A DNA stretch of 64,000 bases from Paracidovorax wautersii (lineage in GTDB: Bacteria > Pseudomonadota > Gammaproteobacteria > Burkholderiales > Burkholderiaceae_C): positions 43,511 through 107,510 of the forward strand of contig WNDQ01000005.1 of assembly GCA_009912175.1 (NCBI GenBank), given 5' to 3'. Position 1 is the first letter of the stretch. Each line of letters begins with the position of its first letter. Of this stretch, positions 1 to 10,974 are shown in pieces. The translations under genes and the position numbers were made by a program. The notes under the pieces were generated by a model that did no database searches, was not told the origin of the DNA, and saw only the letters and a list, made by a program, of their open reading frames with translations.

Positions 1-82
1 GGGGCGATTCAAATCGATGAGGGGTTTTGTGCCGCGTGCGCCACAAGAAGGGCTGAACCCAAAAATAAAAGGAGTGCTTCTG

Positions 83-2611
83 ATGTCGATTTCCCTGAGG
101 GCGGATGCCCGCGCGCGGCCGCATCGCCTGGCCGGACTGGCCCTGGCGGCGGCCCTGGCCTGTGCGGCGCCGCTCCCCGGCCAGGCCGCCGGTGCCGCGT
201 CGCCCCCGGTGCAACTGGACATCGCGGCGGGGCCACTGGCCCAGACGCTGATGCGCATCGGGCAGGCCAGCGGCCGCACCATCGTTGCCGACCCGGCGCT
301 GCTGAGCGGCCGGCGCGCCGCGCCCGTGCAGGGCAGCCTGACGGCCGAGCAGGCGCTGCGCCGCGCGCTGGAGGGATCGGGCCTGGCGTTCGACGCCACG
401 CCGGCTGGCGCGCTGCAGGTGCGCGTGCAGACACCCGCCGAACGCGCGCCGGCACCAGCCGCCCCGGCGGCATCGGCTGCACCCGCCGTCCTGGCCCCAC
501 CCGCAGCGGCGGCCGAGCCCGAGCAGACGCTGGCGGCCGTGGTGGTGTCGGACCGGCGCATCGGTGGCACGCTGATCCAGCCCACGCGGCAGGTCACGGT
601 GATCGAGGAGCAGGAGCTCGATGACCTGCGCGCGACCTCGCCCAACCTGGGCTCGATGCTGACCAAGAGCGTGCCGGGCCTGTCCGACTCCAGCCGCAAC
701 CTCAGCGACTTCGGCCAGACGCTGCGGGGCCGCAACGCGCTGGTGCTGGTGGACGGCATTCCGCTCAACACCAACCGCGACTCTGCGCGCAACCTGGTCA
801 ACATCGATCCGAGCCAGATCGAGCGCATCGAAGTGCTGCGCGGCAGCCAGGCGATCTATGGCAGCGGCGCCTCGGGCGGCATCATCTCGGTCACCACGCG
901 CCCAGCCGGCGGCGCGCCGCCGGCGCAGACCACGGTGAGCATGGACGCCGCGCTCTCGCACCTCAGCCGCGAAGGCATGGGCGCGCAGGTGCAGCACCAC
1001 ATGGCGGGCGGCGGCGAGCAGGTGGACTACGCGCTGGACATCTCGGCGCGCCGCATCGGAGGCTCCTACGACGGCAACGGCGACCGCATTGCGCCCGATG
1101 CCAGCCAGGGCGACCTGTTCGACTCCAACACCTACAGCGTGGGCGGCAAGCTGGGCCTGCGCATCGACGCCGACCAGCGTGTGCAGATCGCCGCCAGCTA
1201 CCTGCGCGCCCGCCAGAACACCGACTACGCCAGCGACCCGGCCGTCAACCGAGCGCCGCTGGGCAGCGTGGCCGCGCGTGCGATCAAGGGACTGGAACTG
1301 GCCGACCAGAACGAGGTCGAGAACACCCTGCTCAGCCTGAGCTACGAGCACAAGGACTGGGCCGGCAGCGCCGTTTCGGCCACGCTCTATGGGCGCGACA
1401 ACTTCACACGCTTCTCGCCGTCGGACTCGCGCAGCAACACCAACCGGGGCAACAACGTCGACCAGGTCATGCAGGACAACAAGGTGTTCGGCGGGCGCCT
1501 GACCGTCGACACACCCCTGGGCCAGGCCAAGCGCACGCGGGTGGTGTGGGGTGGCGACGTCATCGACGAGCGCAGCAAGATGCCCCTGGACGTGTTCGAC
1601 CCCGCCGTCTACGACGCCAGCGGCGGCCTGGTGTTCGAGCGCACCGGCCAGCAGATCTTTCTGCCGTGGACGACCACGCGCAGCGTGGGCACCTTTGCCC
1701 AGCTCCAGCATCGTTTCGGGGAGCGCTGGTCGGCCGAGGGCGGTTTGCGCTACGAGCGCGCGCAGGCCAGTTTTGACGATTTCCAGCCGCTGTCGCAGTC
1801 GCGCGTGGCCAACCCGGCCACCGTGCGCGGCGGCAAGGTCAGCTACGACGCGCTGCTCTACAACGCGGGCCTGGCCTACCAGCTCGTCAAGGACCACGAG
1901 GTCTACGCCTCGTTCAGCCAGGGCTTCGACCTGCCGGACGTGGGGCTGCAGTTGCGAAACGCGGGCGCGCGCTTCGACATCAACGCCTCCGAGCTGGAGC
2001 CGGTCAAGACCGACAACTACGAGCTGGGCTGGCGCGGCCGCTGGCACAACACGGCCAGCACGCTGGCGGTGTTCCACTCACGCTCGGACCTGGGCGCGAT
2101 CCAGTCCTTCAACAACGGCCTGCGGCTGACGCGCACGCGCGAACGCATCTATGGCGTGGAGGCCACGCTGGATTACTCCGGCCGGTTCTGGTCCCTGGGC
2201 GGCACGGCCACCTGGATGCAGGGCCGCTAGACGCCGCAAGGCGCCGACCAGGACCAGGTCATGACGGGCTACCGCATCCCGCCGTTCAAGCTCACGGGCT
2301 ATGTGCAGTACCAGCCCGGCGACCGCTGGAGCGTGCGCACCCAGCTCACCTGGTTCGGCGCGCGCGACTACCGGCTGCCCGACGGGCGCACCCAGTTCGC
2401 GCGTGCCGACGTGCACAGCTACTACATGGTCGACGTGGTGGGCCGCTACCGCATCGACGCGCGCAACAGCGTCACGCTGGGGGTGCAGAACCTGTTCAAC
2501 CGTTATTACCTGCCGCTGTACAGCCAGCTCATGCGCAGCGGCAGCAACAACAGCCGGCTGCCGGCCGCGGGCGCCGTGCTCACGGCCAGCTACACCCACC
2601 GCTGGTGGTAA
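83..2611 (+). pseudogene. TonB-dependent siderophore receptor with STN domain, interrupted by an in-frame amber codon
   Basis: Outer-membrane ferric-siderophore receptor. The start at 83 follows a good ribosome site (AAAGGAG) and gives a signal peptide to about residue 36. An STN signalling domain (about 43-113), a Pro/Ala linker, a TonB-box-like stretch (about 148-156) and a plug domain (about 160-275, with RNALVLVDGIPLN and ERIEVLRGSQAIYGSGA) follow, then a beta-barrel. A TAG at 2228-2230 (codon 716 of 842) stops translation, yet the same frame continues through conserved barrel strands (NLFNRYY) to a C-terminal Trp-Trp, the usual outer-membrane insertion signal. The STN domain suggests a receptor that also signals to an ECF sigma/anti-sigma pair; none is in this window. 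Either a recent nonsense mutation or a base error. Confidence 0.85.
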
Positions 2612-2881
2612 GAACCTGTTCACGATCTTTTCATGGGGTGCGCATGGCTTCAAAACGCGTGTGATCAAGGCGCTGGCCGCAGGCGATGCCGGTGGCCTCG
2701 TCAAGGCGTGCAACGCTGAGCGGACGCGTTTTGGAGCCATGCCCTTCGGGTTGCCCCGCCAAGGTAGCGTCTGCGGCGTTGCAAATCCTCGCCGGGCCAC
2801 CAGCGGAGCCTGCGGTTTGCGCCTTGCATCCACTGCCCTGGCGGGGCAACGCACCCCATGAAAAGATCGTGAACAGGTTCT
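2611..2881. repeat. Three-stem palindromic intergenic element, copy 1
   Basis: A 32-bp perfect inverted repeat closes the element (2611-2642 with 2850-2881; left arm begins AGAACCTGTTCACGATC). Inside are two hairpins: 2644-2740, whose 17-bp base pairs with one G.T-type mismatch, and 2750-2850, with a 12-bp base GTTGCCCCGCCA. They are separated by the junction word CCCTTCGGG (2742-2750). The first base overlaps the TAA of the receptor gene. No protein-coding potential. It has the same architecture and size as the element at 25848-26118, although the arms differ in sequence. It could act as a strong bidirectional terminator or be a non-autonomous mobile unit. Confidence 0.85.
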
Positions 2882-2938
2882 AAGGCAGCGCCCCGCGCGG
2901 GTGGGACGCATCCAGCCACCGCTGGTGGCCGGGCGTGT

Positions 2939-3385
2939 TCAGTCTGCCGGGGCGTAACCCGGCAGCAACCGCAGCGCGGGCGCGGTGTTGACGCCGATCT
3001 TTTCCAGGCGGCGGCGCAGCTTGAGCACGGCCTTGTCCTTGCTCACCAGCAGCGCGCGGTGCTGCGCGGCCAGGTCGATGAACTTCTGGTCGTCGCCGTC
3101 CTTGCAGACCACGGGCACGGGCGGGGCTGCCTCGACGATGCGCGCGTGGCGGTCGAAGGCGCCCAGCACGTCCTGCGCGGTGAGCCCGTAGTAGGCCATG
3201 CGCGGCAGCAGGTGGGCGTAGGCCAGCACACGTTCGAGCTCGGTGCGCATGGACGCGGTGGCCAGCCAGTCGAAGTGCTGGGCGTCCAGCCGCGCGCGCA
3301 GGGGTCGGGCCTCGGTGTCGGCGAAGATGAACAGATCGAGCACCACGTTGGTGTCGATCACGATCGGCGCACGCGCGGCGGTCAT
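2939..3385 (-). CDS. PIN-domain protein (putative toxin-type ribonuclease, COG1569-like)
   Basis: 148 residues. The N-terminus (PIVIDTNVVLDLF) carries the first catalytic Asp of a PIN fold, and the C-terminal part (DGDDQKFIDLAA...LLVSKD) carries the acidic residues expected near the metal site. The ATG at 3385 overlaps the stop codon of the upstream rRNA methyltransferase (ATGA), so the two are translationally coupled. I chose this start over longer in-frame options because of that overlap. No antitoxin gene is adjacent, so a classical toxin-antitoxin role is doubtful; an RNA-processing role beside an RNA methyltransferase is equally possible. Confidence 0.75.
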   Translation of the reverse strand: MTAARAPIVIDTNVVLDLFIFADTEARPLRARLDAQHFDWLATASMRTELERVLAYAHLLPRMAYYGLTAQDVLGAFDRHARIVEAAPPVPVVCKDGDDQKFIDLAAQHRALLVSKDKAVLKLRRRLEKIGVNTAPALRLLPGYAPAD

Positions 3386-4686
3386 GGCGTCTGGCTGGGC
3401 GGCGTGGCAGGCGCTGCGCCCGCGCCGTCGGCTGCCTTGGCCGCACGCGCGGAGCCGGCCATCAGGTCGAAGCGGAACAGCCGGCATTCGATCGGGCCGT
3501 TCCACATCGGCACGCGGCGCGATTCCTTGAAACGCATGCGGCTGGGCAGCTTGAGGTCGGGCGTGAGCAGCCAGGCGCTCCAGCCCGTGTAGTTCTTTTT
3601 CCAGTGCGAGGCGAGTTTGGCGAAGAAGTCGCTGCCGTCGTCATCGCTCATCTGCGCGCTCTCGCGGCCCACCGGGGCGCGCAGGGGCGGGCCACGGCGG
3701 TCGGCGCCGCGCTCGGGGGCGTTGCCTGCGAAGCCGCCGACGCCGATGCGCTCGCCATACGGCGGGTTGAGCAGCATCACGCCGGGCGTGTCGCAGGGCG
3801 GCATGCGCTGCAGCGCGTCGCCGCCGCGCAGCTTGATGAAGGCGGCCACGCCAGCGCGCTCGGCATTGCGCTGCGAGAAGTCGACCATGCGGTGCGAGAC
3901 GTCGCTGCCGAAGATCAGCGCCTGCGGCACGGTCTCGGCCGCGCGCGCCTGGTCGAAGATGGCTTCGAACACGTGCGACTGGTAGGGCAGGAGTTTTTCG
4001 AAGGCGAACTTGCGCTGCATGCCCGGCGCCATGTTGGCGGCGATCTGCGCGGCCTCGATCACGATGGTGCCGCTGCCGCAGCAGGGGTCGTACAGCGGCT
4101 GCTCGGGTGTCCAGCCGCTGGCTGCCAGCATGGCCGCGGCCAGCGTTTCCTTGAGCGGCGCGTCGCCCTTGTCCTCACGCCAGCCACGCTTGAACAGCGG
4201 CTCGCCCGAGGTGTCGATGTAAAGCGTGGCGCGGTCATTGGTCAGGTGGGCGTACAGCCGCACGTCGGGCCAGTGCGTGTCGACGCTGGGGCGCGCGCCC
4301 TGCTTGGCGCGGAAGCGGTCGGCCACCGCGTCCTTGACCGTGAGCGCCGCAAAATTCAGGCTCTTGAGCGGGCTGTGCTGCGCCGTGATCTCGACCTTGA
4401 TGGTCTGGCGCGGCGTGAACCAGATCTCCCAGGCGACCTCGGAGGCGATGGCGTAGATGTCCTGCTCATGGCGATAGGGCGCACGCGCAAGCTGGATCAG
4501 CACACGCTGCGCCAGCCGGCTGTGCAGGTTCAGGCGCATGGCGTCGCGCCAGGAGGCCTCGACGAGCACGCCCCCGCGCAGCACGTGCGGCTGGGCGTCG
4601 CTGCAGATGCGTTGGACTTCAGCGACCAGCAGTGGTTCGACACCCCCGGCGCACGGCAAGAAAAGTTGGAGTTGACCGGCAGACAT
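3382..4686 (-). CDS. rlmL: THUMP-domain RNA N2-guanine methyltransferase (RlmL-like, single methylase domain)
   Basis: 434 residues. An N-terminal THUMP domain (about 50-165, ending near SPLKSLNFAALTVKDAV) is followed by a UPF0020 methylase fold with the SAM motif YDPCCGSGTIVIEAA and the catalytic NPPYGERIG motif. These features define the RlmL family, which makes m2G2445 in 23S rRNA. The E. coli protein is a longer fusion with RlmK; here only the RlmL half is present, as in many betaproteobacteria. The region between NPPYGERIG and the C-terminal motif holds a low-complexity charged insert. The start at 4686 (MSAGQ) begins just before the conserved FLPCAGGVEPLL segment. Exact target site inferred from family only. 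Confidence 0.85.
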   Translation of the reverse strand: MSAGQLQLFLPCAGGVEPLLVAEVQRICSDAQPHVLRGGVLVEASWRDAMRLNLHSRLAQRVLIQLARAPYRHEQDIYAIASEVAWEIWFTPRQTIKVEITAQHSPLKSLNFAALTVKDAVADRFRAKQGARPSVDTHWPDVRLYAHLTNDRATLYIDTSGEPLFKRGWREDKGDAPLKETLAAAMLAASGWTPEQPLYDPCCGSGTIVIEAAQIAANMAPGMQRKFAFEKLLPYQSHVFEAIFDQARAAETVPQALIFGSDVSHRMVDFSQRNAERAGVAAFIKLRGGDALQRMPPCDTPGVMLLNPPYGERIGVGGFAGNAPERGADRRGPPLRAPVGRESAQMSDDDGSDFFAKLASHWKKNYTGWSAWLLTPDLKLPSRMRFKESRRVPMWNGPIECRLFRFDLMAGSARAAKAADGAGAAPATPPSQTP

Positions 4687-4765
4687 AGATTTGAGCGGCG
4701 GATTGTCCCATACAAGACCCTGGCAGCCGCGTGGGATCGGGAGGACCGTGGCGCAAGGGCATTCC

Positions 4766-4810
4766 AAAAGATATGATTTAGATATATCGAAGTTAAATCG
4801 ATTCGAAAGA
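4766..4810. promoter_or_regulatory. AT-rich operator/promoter region between rlmL and the PadR gene
   Basis: A short AT-rich island in otherwise GC-rich DNA. It contains GATTTA (4775-4780) and TAAATC (4794-4799) as an inverted repeat around the self-complementary word GATATATC (4781-4788), followed by ATCGAT and TTCGAA. Its position directly upstream of the PadR/ferric-reductase pair fits autoregulation by the PadR protein, as known for E. coli YqjI. The binding itself is inference. Confidence 0.5.
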
Positions 4811-4821
4811 ATACCGCTGCC

Positions 4822-5373
4822 ATGCCGCCTCGTCTTCCCCGTGATCCCACCGGCTTTTCCGAGGGCTTTGAGCCGCCCCGCGGCGGCCGCCTCGGCCATC
4901 GTGTGTTCGGCCAGGGCGGTTTGCGCCTGGTGCTGCTGCGGCTCATTGCCGACAAGCCTGGCCATGGCTATGAACTCATCCGTGCCATCGAAGAGCGGCT
5001 GCAGGGCCGCTACACGCCCAGTGCGGGCGTGCTTTACCCGACGCTGGCCTGGCTGGAAGACCTGGCACTGATCGAGCCGATGCCCGACGAGGAAGCCGCC
5101 TCGGCAGGGCGGGGCGCCCGCAAGCGTTACCGCGTCACCGCCCAGGGCCTGGCGTATCTGGACGCGCAGCGCCTGGCGGTCGATGCGCTGCTGGCGCGCA
5201 TGACCGCGATCGGCAACGAACCCCACGAACGGCCGCCCCAAGTCGAGCGGGCGATCCACAACCTCAAGATGGCGGTGCACCTGCGCCTGGCGCGCGGCCC
5301 GTTGACTGAGCCGCAGACCCGGGCCTTCGCCCGGGTGCTCGACGCTGCGGCGCAAGAAATCGAAAGCCTTTGA
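4822..5373 (+). CDS. PadR-family transcriptional regulator, YqjI-like
   Basis: 183 residues. The winged helix lies at about 32-110 (GHGYELIRAIEERLQGRY, then SAGVLYPTLAWLEDLALI, the PadR recognition segment), followed by an alpha-helical dimerisation region. It is 5 bp upstream of the siderophore-interacting protein gene, the same pairing as E. coli yqjI-yqjH, where the PadR protein represses the ferric reductase gene in response to metal. The His-rich N-terminal tail of E. coli YqjI is missing: only two His residues occur near the N-terminus before the HTH. The metal-sensing mode may therefore differ. Confidence 0.8.
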   Translation: MPPRLPRDPTGFSEGFEPPRGGRLGHRVFGQGGLRLVLLRLIADKPGHGYELIRAIEERLQGRYTPSAGVLYPTLAWLEDLALIEPMPDEEAASAGRGARKRYRVTAQGLAYLDAQRLAVDALLARMTAIGNEPHERPPQVERAIHNLKMAVHLRLARGPLTEPQTRAFARVLDAAAQEIESL

Positions 5374-5378
5374 TCACC

Positions 5379-6212
5379 ATGACCGATATCTCTTCTTCAC
5401 CGCAGGCCGAGCGCCTACCCCGCCGCGTGCGCCATGACCTGCGTTTTCGCCGTCTGACGGTGATCCGCAGCGTGCGGCGCACGCCCAGCCTGATCCAGGT
5501 GACCGTGGGCGGCCCCGACCTGGCGGGTTTTGCCAGCCCGGGCTTCGACGACCACGTCAAGCTCTTCTTTCCCGACGAGCAGACCGGCCAGCTGAGCCTG
5601 CCCACGCTCGATGCCGAGGGGCGGATCGCCTGGTCCGACGGCCCGCGGCCGGTGGCGCGCGACTACACGCCGCTGGCTTACGACGCGGCGGCGCAGACGC
5701 TGGACATCGCCTTTGCGCTGCACGAAGCCGGCCCCGCCACGCGCTGGGCGCAGAACGCCCGACCCGGCGACGTGCTGGGCGTGGGCGGCCCGCGCGGCTC
5801 CTTCATCCTGCCGACCAACTTCGACGGCTACGTGCTGATCGGCGACGACACCGCGCTGCCGGCCATCGAGCGCCGCCTGGCCGAACTGCCGGCCGGCGCC
5901 CCCGTGCGCGTGCTGGTCGAAGTCGACGACGCCGCCAGCCAGCTTGACTGGGTTGACCGGCCGGGCACCACCGTGCAGTGGGTGCATCGCCAGGGCGATG
6001 GCCGACTGCCATCGCAAGGCCTGGGCCAGGCCGCAGCGCAACTGGCGTGGCCGGTGGGCGGCGTGCATGTCTGGATCGCGGCCGAATCGGGCGTGGCCAA
6101 GGCCTTGCGTGCGCAGGTGATCGCCGAGCGCGGACAGAACCCGAAGTGGATCAAGGCCGCCGGCTACTGGCGTGCTGGCGCGGCGGGCGCGCACGACGAG
6201 CACAACGACTGA
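5379..6212 (+). CDS. Siderophore-interacting protein, FAD-dependent ferric-chelate reductase (YqjH/ViuB type)
   Basis: 277 residues, the usual size. The FAD-binding domain has the RDYTPL motif (about residue 100) and GPRGSF; the NAD(P)H-binding SIP domain has GDDTALPAIERRL and the C-terminal GYWRAG with a His/Glu tail typical of ViuB/YqjH. Such enzymes reduce ferric iron bound to siderophores in the cytoplasm and release ferrous iron. I use the ATG at 5379; a TTG at 5370 in the same frame would overlap the PadR stop. Function fits the siderophore receptor 3 kb upstream. Confidence 0.88.
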   Translation: MTDISSSPQAERLPRRVRHDLRFRRLTVIRSVRRTPSLIQVTVGGPDLAGFASPGFDDHVKLFFPDEQTGQLSLPTLDAEGRIAWSDGPRPVARDYTPLAYDAAAQTLDIAFALHEAGPATRWAQNARPGDVLGVGGPRGSFILPTNFDGYVLIGDDTALPAIERRLAELPAGAPVRVLVEVDDAASQLDWVDRPGTTVQWVHRQGDGRLPSQGLGQAAAQLAWPVGGVHVWIAAESGVAKALRAQVIAERGQNPKWIKAAGYWRAGAAGAHDEHND

Positions 6213-6290
6213 CATCGCCCGGCCCGCGCTGCGGCCACAATGGCGGCATGCGAAATCCCGCAAGGCGATTCCCGCCGCCGAGCTGTTCCG

Positions 6291-7130
6291 ATGAGCCACT
6301 GGATCGACACCCACTGCCACCTCGACGCCCCTGAGTTCGCGCATGACATCGACGCCGTGCGCGCCGATGCGCGTGTGCGCGGCGTGGCGTTGTGCGTGCT
6401 GCCGGCCGTGGCCGCCGATCATTTCGACGGCGCGCGGGCGCTGGCGCACCGCTTGGGCGACGCCTATGCGCTGGGCATCCATCCGCTGTTCGTGCCGCAG
6501 GCGGGCGACGACGACCTGCAGCGCCTGGACGACGCGCTCACGCGCTGGCGCGACGACCCGTGCCTGGTCGCGGTGGGCGCGATCGGGCTGGATTTCTTTG
6601 TGCCCGCGCTGTGCGAACCGGCCATGCGTGCACGGCAGGAGCACTTCTTCACGGCGCAACTGAAAATCGCGCGCCGCCATGGCTTGCCGGTGCTGCTGCA
6701 CACACGCCGCTCGGTCGACGCGGTGCTCAAGGGCCTGCGCCGCATCGAAGTGCCGGGCGGCATTGCCCACGCCTTCAACGGCAGCGAGCAGCAGGCCGGG
6801 CATTTCATCGAACGCGGCTTCATGCTCGGTTTTGGCGGCGCGTCGACGTTCGACCGCGCGCAGCAACTGCGGCACCTGGCGGCTTGGGTGCCCGCCGACC
6901 GCCTGGTGCTGGAGACCGATGCGCCGGACATGCCGCCGCACTGGCTTTACCGAACAGCGCAACAGCGCACGCAAGAGGGCCTGCCGCAAGGGCGCAACAC
7001 GCCGGCCGAGCTGCCGCGCATTGCCGAGGCGATTGCCGCCCTGCGCGGCCTGCCGCTGGCGGCGCTGCGTGACCAGGCCCAGGCCAATGCCTGCCAGGCC
7101 ATGCCGAGCCTGGCCGCGTTGCTGTCTTGA
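6291..7130 (+). CDS. TatD-family metal-dependent hydrolase/deoxyribonuclease
   Basis: 279 residues. The N-terminal WIDTHCHLD motif binds metal, and LLHTRRS, GIAHAFNGS and LVLETDAPDMPPHW follow in the TatD order. The family are two-metal 3'-5' exonucleases and deoxyribonucleases acting in the cytoplasm. The start at 6291 places the metal motif at residues 4-12, as usual; an upstream ATG at 6240 would add 17 unrelated residues. The gene is followed closely by a DNA glycosylase, so a DNA repair pair is plausible. Confidence 0.88.
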   Translation: MSHWIDTHCHLDAPEFAHDIDAVRADARVRGVALCVLPAVAADHFDGARALAHRLGDAYALGIHPLFVPQAGDDDLQRLDDALTRWRDDPCLVAVGAIGLDFFVPALCEPAMRARQEHFFTAQLKIARRHGLPVLLHTRRSVDAVLKGLRRIEVPGGIAHAFNGSEQQAGHFIERGFMLGFGGASTFDRAQQLRHLAAWVPADRLVLETDAPDMPPHWLYRTAQQRTQEGLPQGRNTPAELPRIAEAIAALRGLPLAALRDQAQANACQAMPSLAALLS

Positions 7131-7147
7131 GCGCGCACACCCTTCAC

Positions 7148-7696
7148 ATGGCCAAGCCGTCGATCCACCTTTCCGTGCCCAGCCCGCAGCCGCTGCGCCT
7201 GTCGGGCCTGGCGCCGGTCGTGCGTGCCGACACCCGCCTGCTCGTGCTTGGCAGTTTTCCGGGCGCGGCCTCGCTGGCCGCGCAGCAGTACTACGGCCAT
7301 CCGCAGAACGCGTTCTGGAAGATCGTGGCCGCGACCTGGCTGGGCGACGCGTTGGCGCTGCGCCACGCGGCCTATGACGAGCGGCTGACCTGCCTGCTCG
7401 ACCACGGCCTGGGCCTGTGGGACGTGTACGCCTCCTGCGAGCGCGAGGGCAGCCTGGACGCCGCCATCCGCGCGCCCGAGGTCAACGACCTGGCGGGCCT
7501 GCGCCAGCGCTGCCCGGGGCTGCGCGCGGTGGCGCACAACGGCGGCGAAAGCTTTCGCCATGCACGCTACAGTGCCAGCCTTGGCGTTCCTGTGCACCGC
7601 CTGCCCTCGACCAGCCCGGCCAACGCCGGCTGGCCTTTCGAGCGCAAGCTGGCTGCGTGGCAGGACGTCTTCAAGCTCTACGGATTGATGGAATGA
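7148..7696 (+). CDS. Uracil-DNA-glycosylase-superfamily protein, probable hypoxanthine-DNA glycosylase
   Basis: 182 residues from the ATG at 7148. The motif LVLGSFPGAASLAAQQYYGH with a following PQNAFW, and the C-terminal LPSTSPAN loop, are diagnostic for the TDG-like hypoxanthine (deoxyinosine) glycosylase branch, which removes deaminated bases from DNA. A TTG start at 7127 overlapping the tatD stop would also be possible and would couple the two genes. The gene overlaps the next one by ATGA at 7693-7696. Confidence 0.78.
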   Translation: MAKPSIHLSVPSPQPLRLSGLAPVVRADTRLLVLGSFPGAASLAAQQYYGHPQNAFWKIVAATWLGDALALRHAAYDERLTCLLDHGLGLWDVYASCEREGSLDAAIRAPEVNDLAGLRQRCPGLRAVAHNGGESFRHARYSASLGVPVHRLPSTSPANAGWPFERKLAAWQDVFKLYGLME

Positions 7697-8506
7697 TCGA
7701 GAAAAAAAAGCGCGCCGCCGCAGCCAACGCGGCGCAGCCGGCGCGCGCGCCGCGCCGTGTGGCGCCCGCCCTGCCCGAAGCCAATTTTTCAGAGGACGGC
7801 GTCTCGCGCTACCTGCACCTGGGCACGCCCTGGGTGCAGGGCTCGATGCGGCTGGACGCGCCTTTTGACCTCGACCTCGAATACGTGCAGCGCATGATGG
7901 CCTGGCTGCTGTTCGTCGAGCCGACCGGCATGACCCAACGCCGTGCCATGCAACTGGGCCTGGGCGCGGCCGCGCTCACCAAGTTCTGCCACAAGCGGCT
8001 GCGCATGCACACCACGGCGGTGGAGATCAACCCGCAGGTGGCGGCGATCTGCCGCGGCTGGTTCAAGCTGCCCGCCCGACGGCGACAAGCTCCAGGTTGT
8101 GCTGGGCGATGCGGGCGAGGTGATCGCGCAGCCGCAATGGCAGGGCCAGATCGACGCGCTGCAGGTCGACCTCTACGACCACGACGCCGGCGCGCCCGTG
8201 CTCGACAGCGCTGCGTTCTACGCCGACTGCCGCCGTGCGCTCAGCGACGAAGGCTGCATGACGGTCAACCTGTTCGGCCGCATGGCCAGTTTTGATCGCA
8301 GCGTCGCGCAGATCGCCGAGGCCTTTGGCGAGCAGGCGGTCTGGGCCTTCAAACCCACGCGCGAAGGCAACACCGTGGTGCTGGCCCAGGCCGTGCCCGA
8401 GTGGCCCGACCTGGCCTTGCTGCGCCAGCGCGCGGACGCGATCGAGCAGCGCTGGAAACTGCCCGCGCGCAAGTGGCTGAGGACCTTCGGGCCGCTGTTC
8501 GGCTGA
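7693..8506 (+). pseudogene. Spermidine-synthase-like methyltransferase-fold protein, frameshifted
   Basis: The Rossmann-like fold of the polyamine synthase family is visible: AMQLGLGAAALTKFCHKRL (SAM-like loop), TAVEINPQVAAICRGWFKLP, then in another frame DGDKLQVVLGDAGEVIA, IDALQVDLYDHDAGAP and MTVNLFGR. The frame changes within 8071-8078, where one extra base lies in a C/G run; removing it gives 270 residues. The ATG at 7693 overlaps the previous stop codon. The family of short SpeE-like proteins in these bacteria has no proven substrate. Lesion or base error cannot be told apart here. Confidence 0.75.
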
Positions 8507-8594
8507 GCGTTTGACGGGGCGGGGTGGGCGGGGCGGCCGCCCGCGCCGCCGCTCGTCGGCGCGGTGCCGCACTCGGCGCGCAGCTGCCCAAAAT

Positions 8595-8619
8595 CCCTGA
8601 ATACCGACAACGTTCAGGG
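8595..8619 (+). promoter_or_regulatory. Stem-loop overlapping the ribosome-binding site of the GspE-like gene
   Basis: CCCTGAA (8595-8601) and TTCAGGG (8613-8619) form a 7-bp perfect stem with an 11-nt loop. The right arm runs into the Shine-Dalgarno sequence AGGGAGG just upstream of the ATG at 8628, so the hairpin could mask the ribosome site. Function is inferred from position. Confidence 0.4.
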
Positions 8620-8627
8620 AGGTTTTG

Positions 8628-10727
<2,100 letters not shown>

Positions 10728-10974
10728 AAACGTTGCTTTTCGTCTTCAGTATTTACACCATGGTCGACCTGAAAAACGGGGTTGAAAAATCATCAAATTT
10801 GATAGCGATGATGACGTCGCTACATGGGGTTGTTTCTCGATTTTCTTAAGCTTTTGAAAACCAGATTTAAGGGTTATTACTTATGGGGGACACCCTTGTA
10901 AGTAGTGTCCACATCAAAAGCAAGAAGGCCGCTCGGCAGAATCGCCCCATTTTCAACTTCGAGTTCACGGCACG
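10728..10974 (+). promoter_or_regulatory. AT-rich upstream region of tctBA with an inverted repeat
   Basis: 247 bp without a gene, markedly more AT-rich than its surroundings. An inverted repeat GGACAC (10888-10893) and GTGTCC (10905-10910) with an 11-bp spacer lies about 65 bp upstream of tctB and is a candidate operator. No clear -35/-10 pair could be assigned and no two-component (TctDE) regulator gene is adjacent. Confidence 0.4.

Noticed and set aside
2611..2881. Insertion sequence or MITE with target-site duplication
   Set aside because: No transposase frame and no convincing direct repeat at the ends. The word CCACCGCTGGTGG occurs at 2597 and again at 2917, but the second copy is 36 bp away from the element end.
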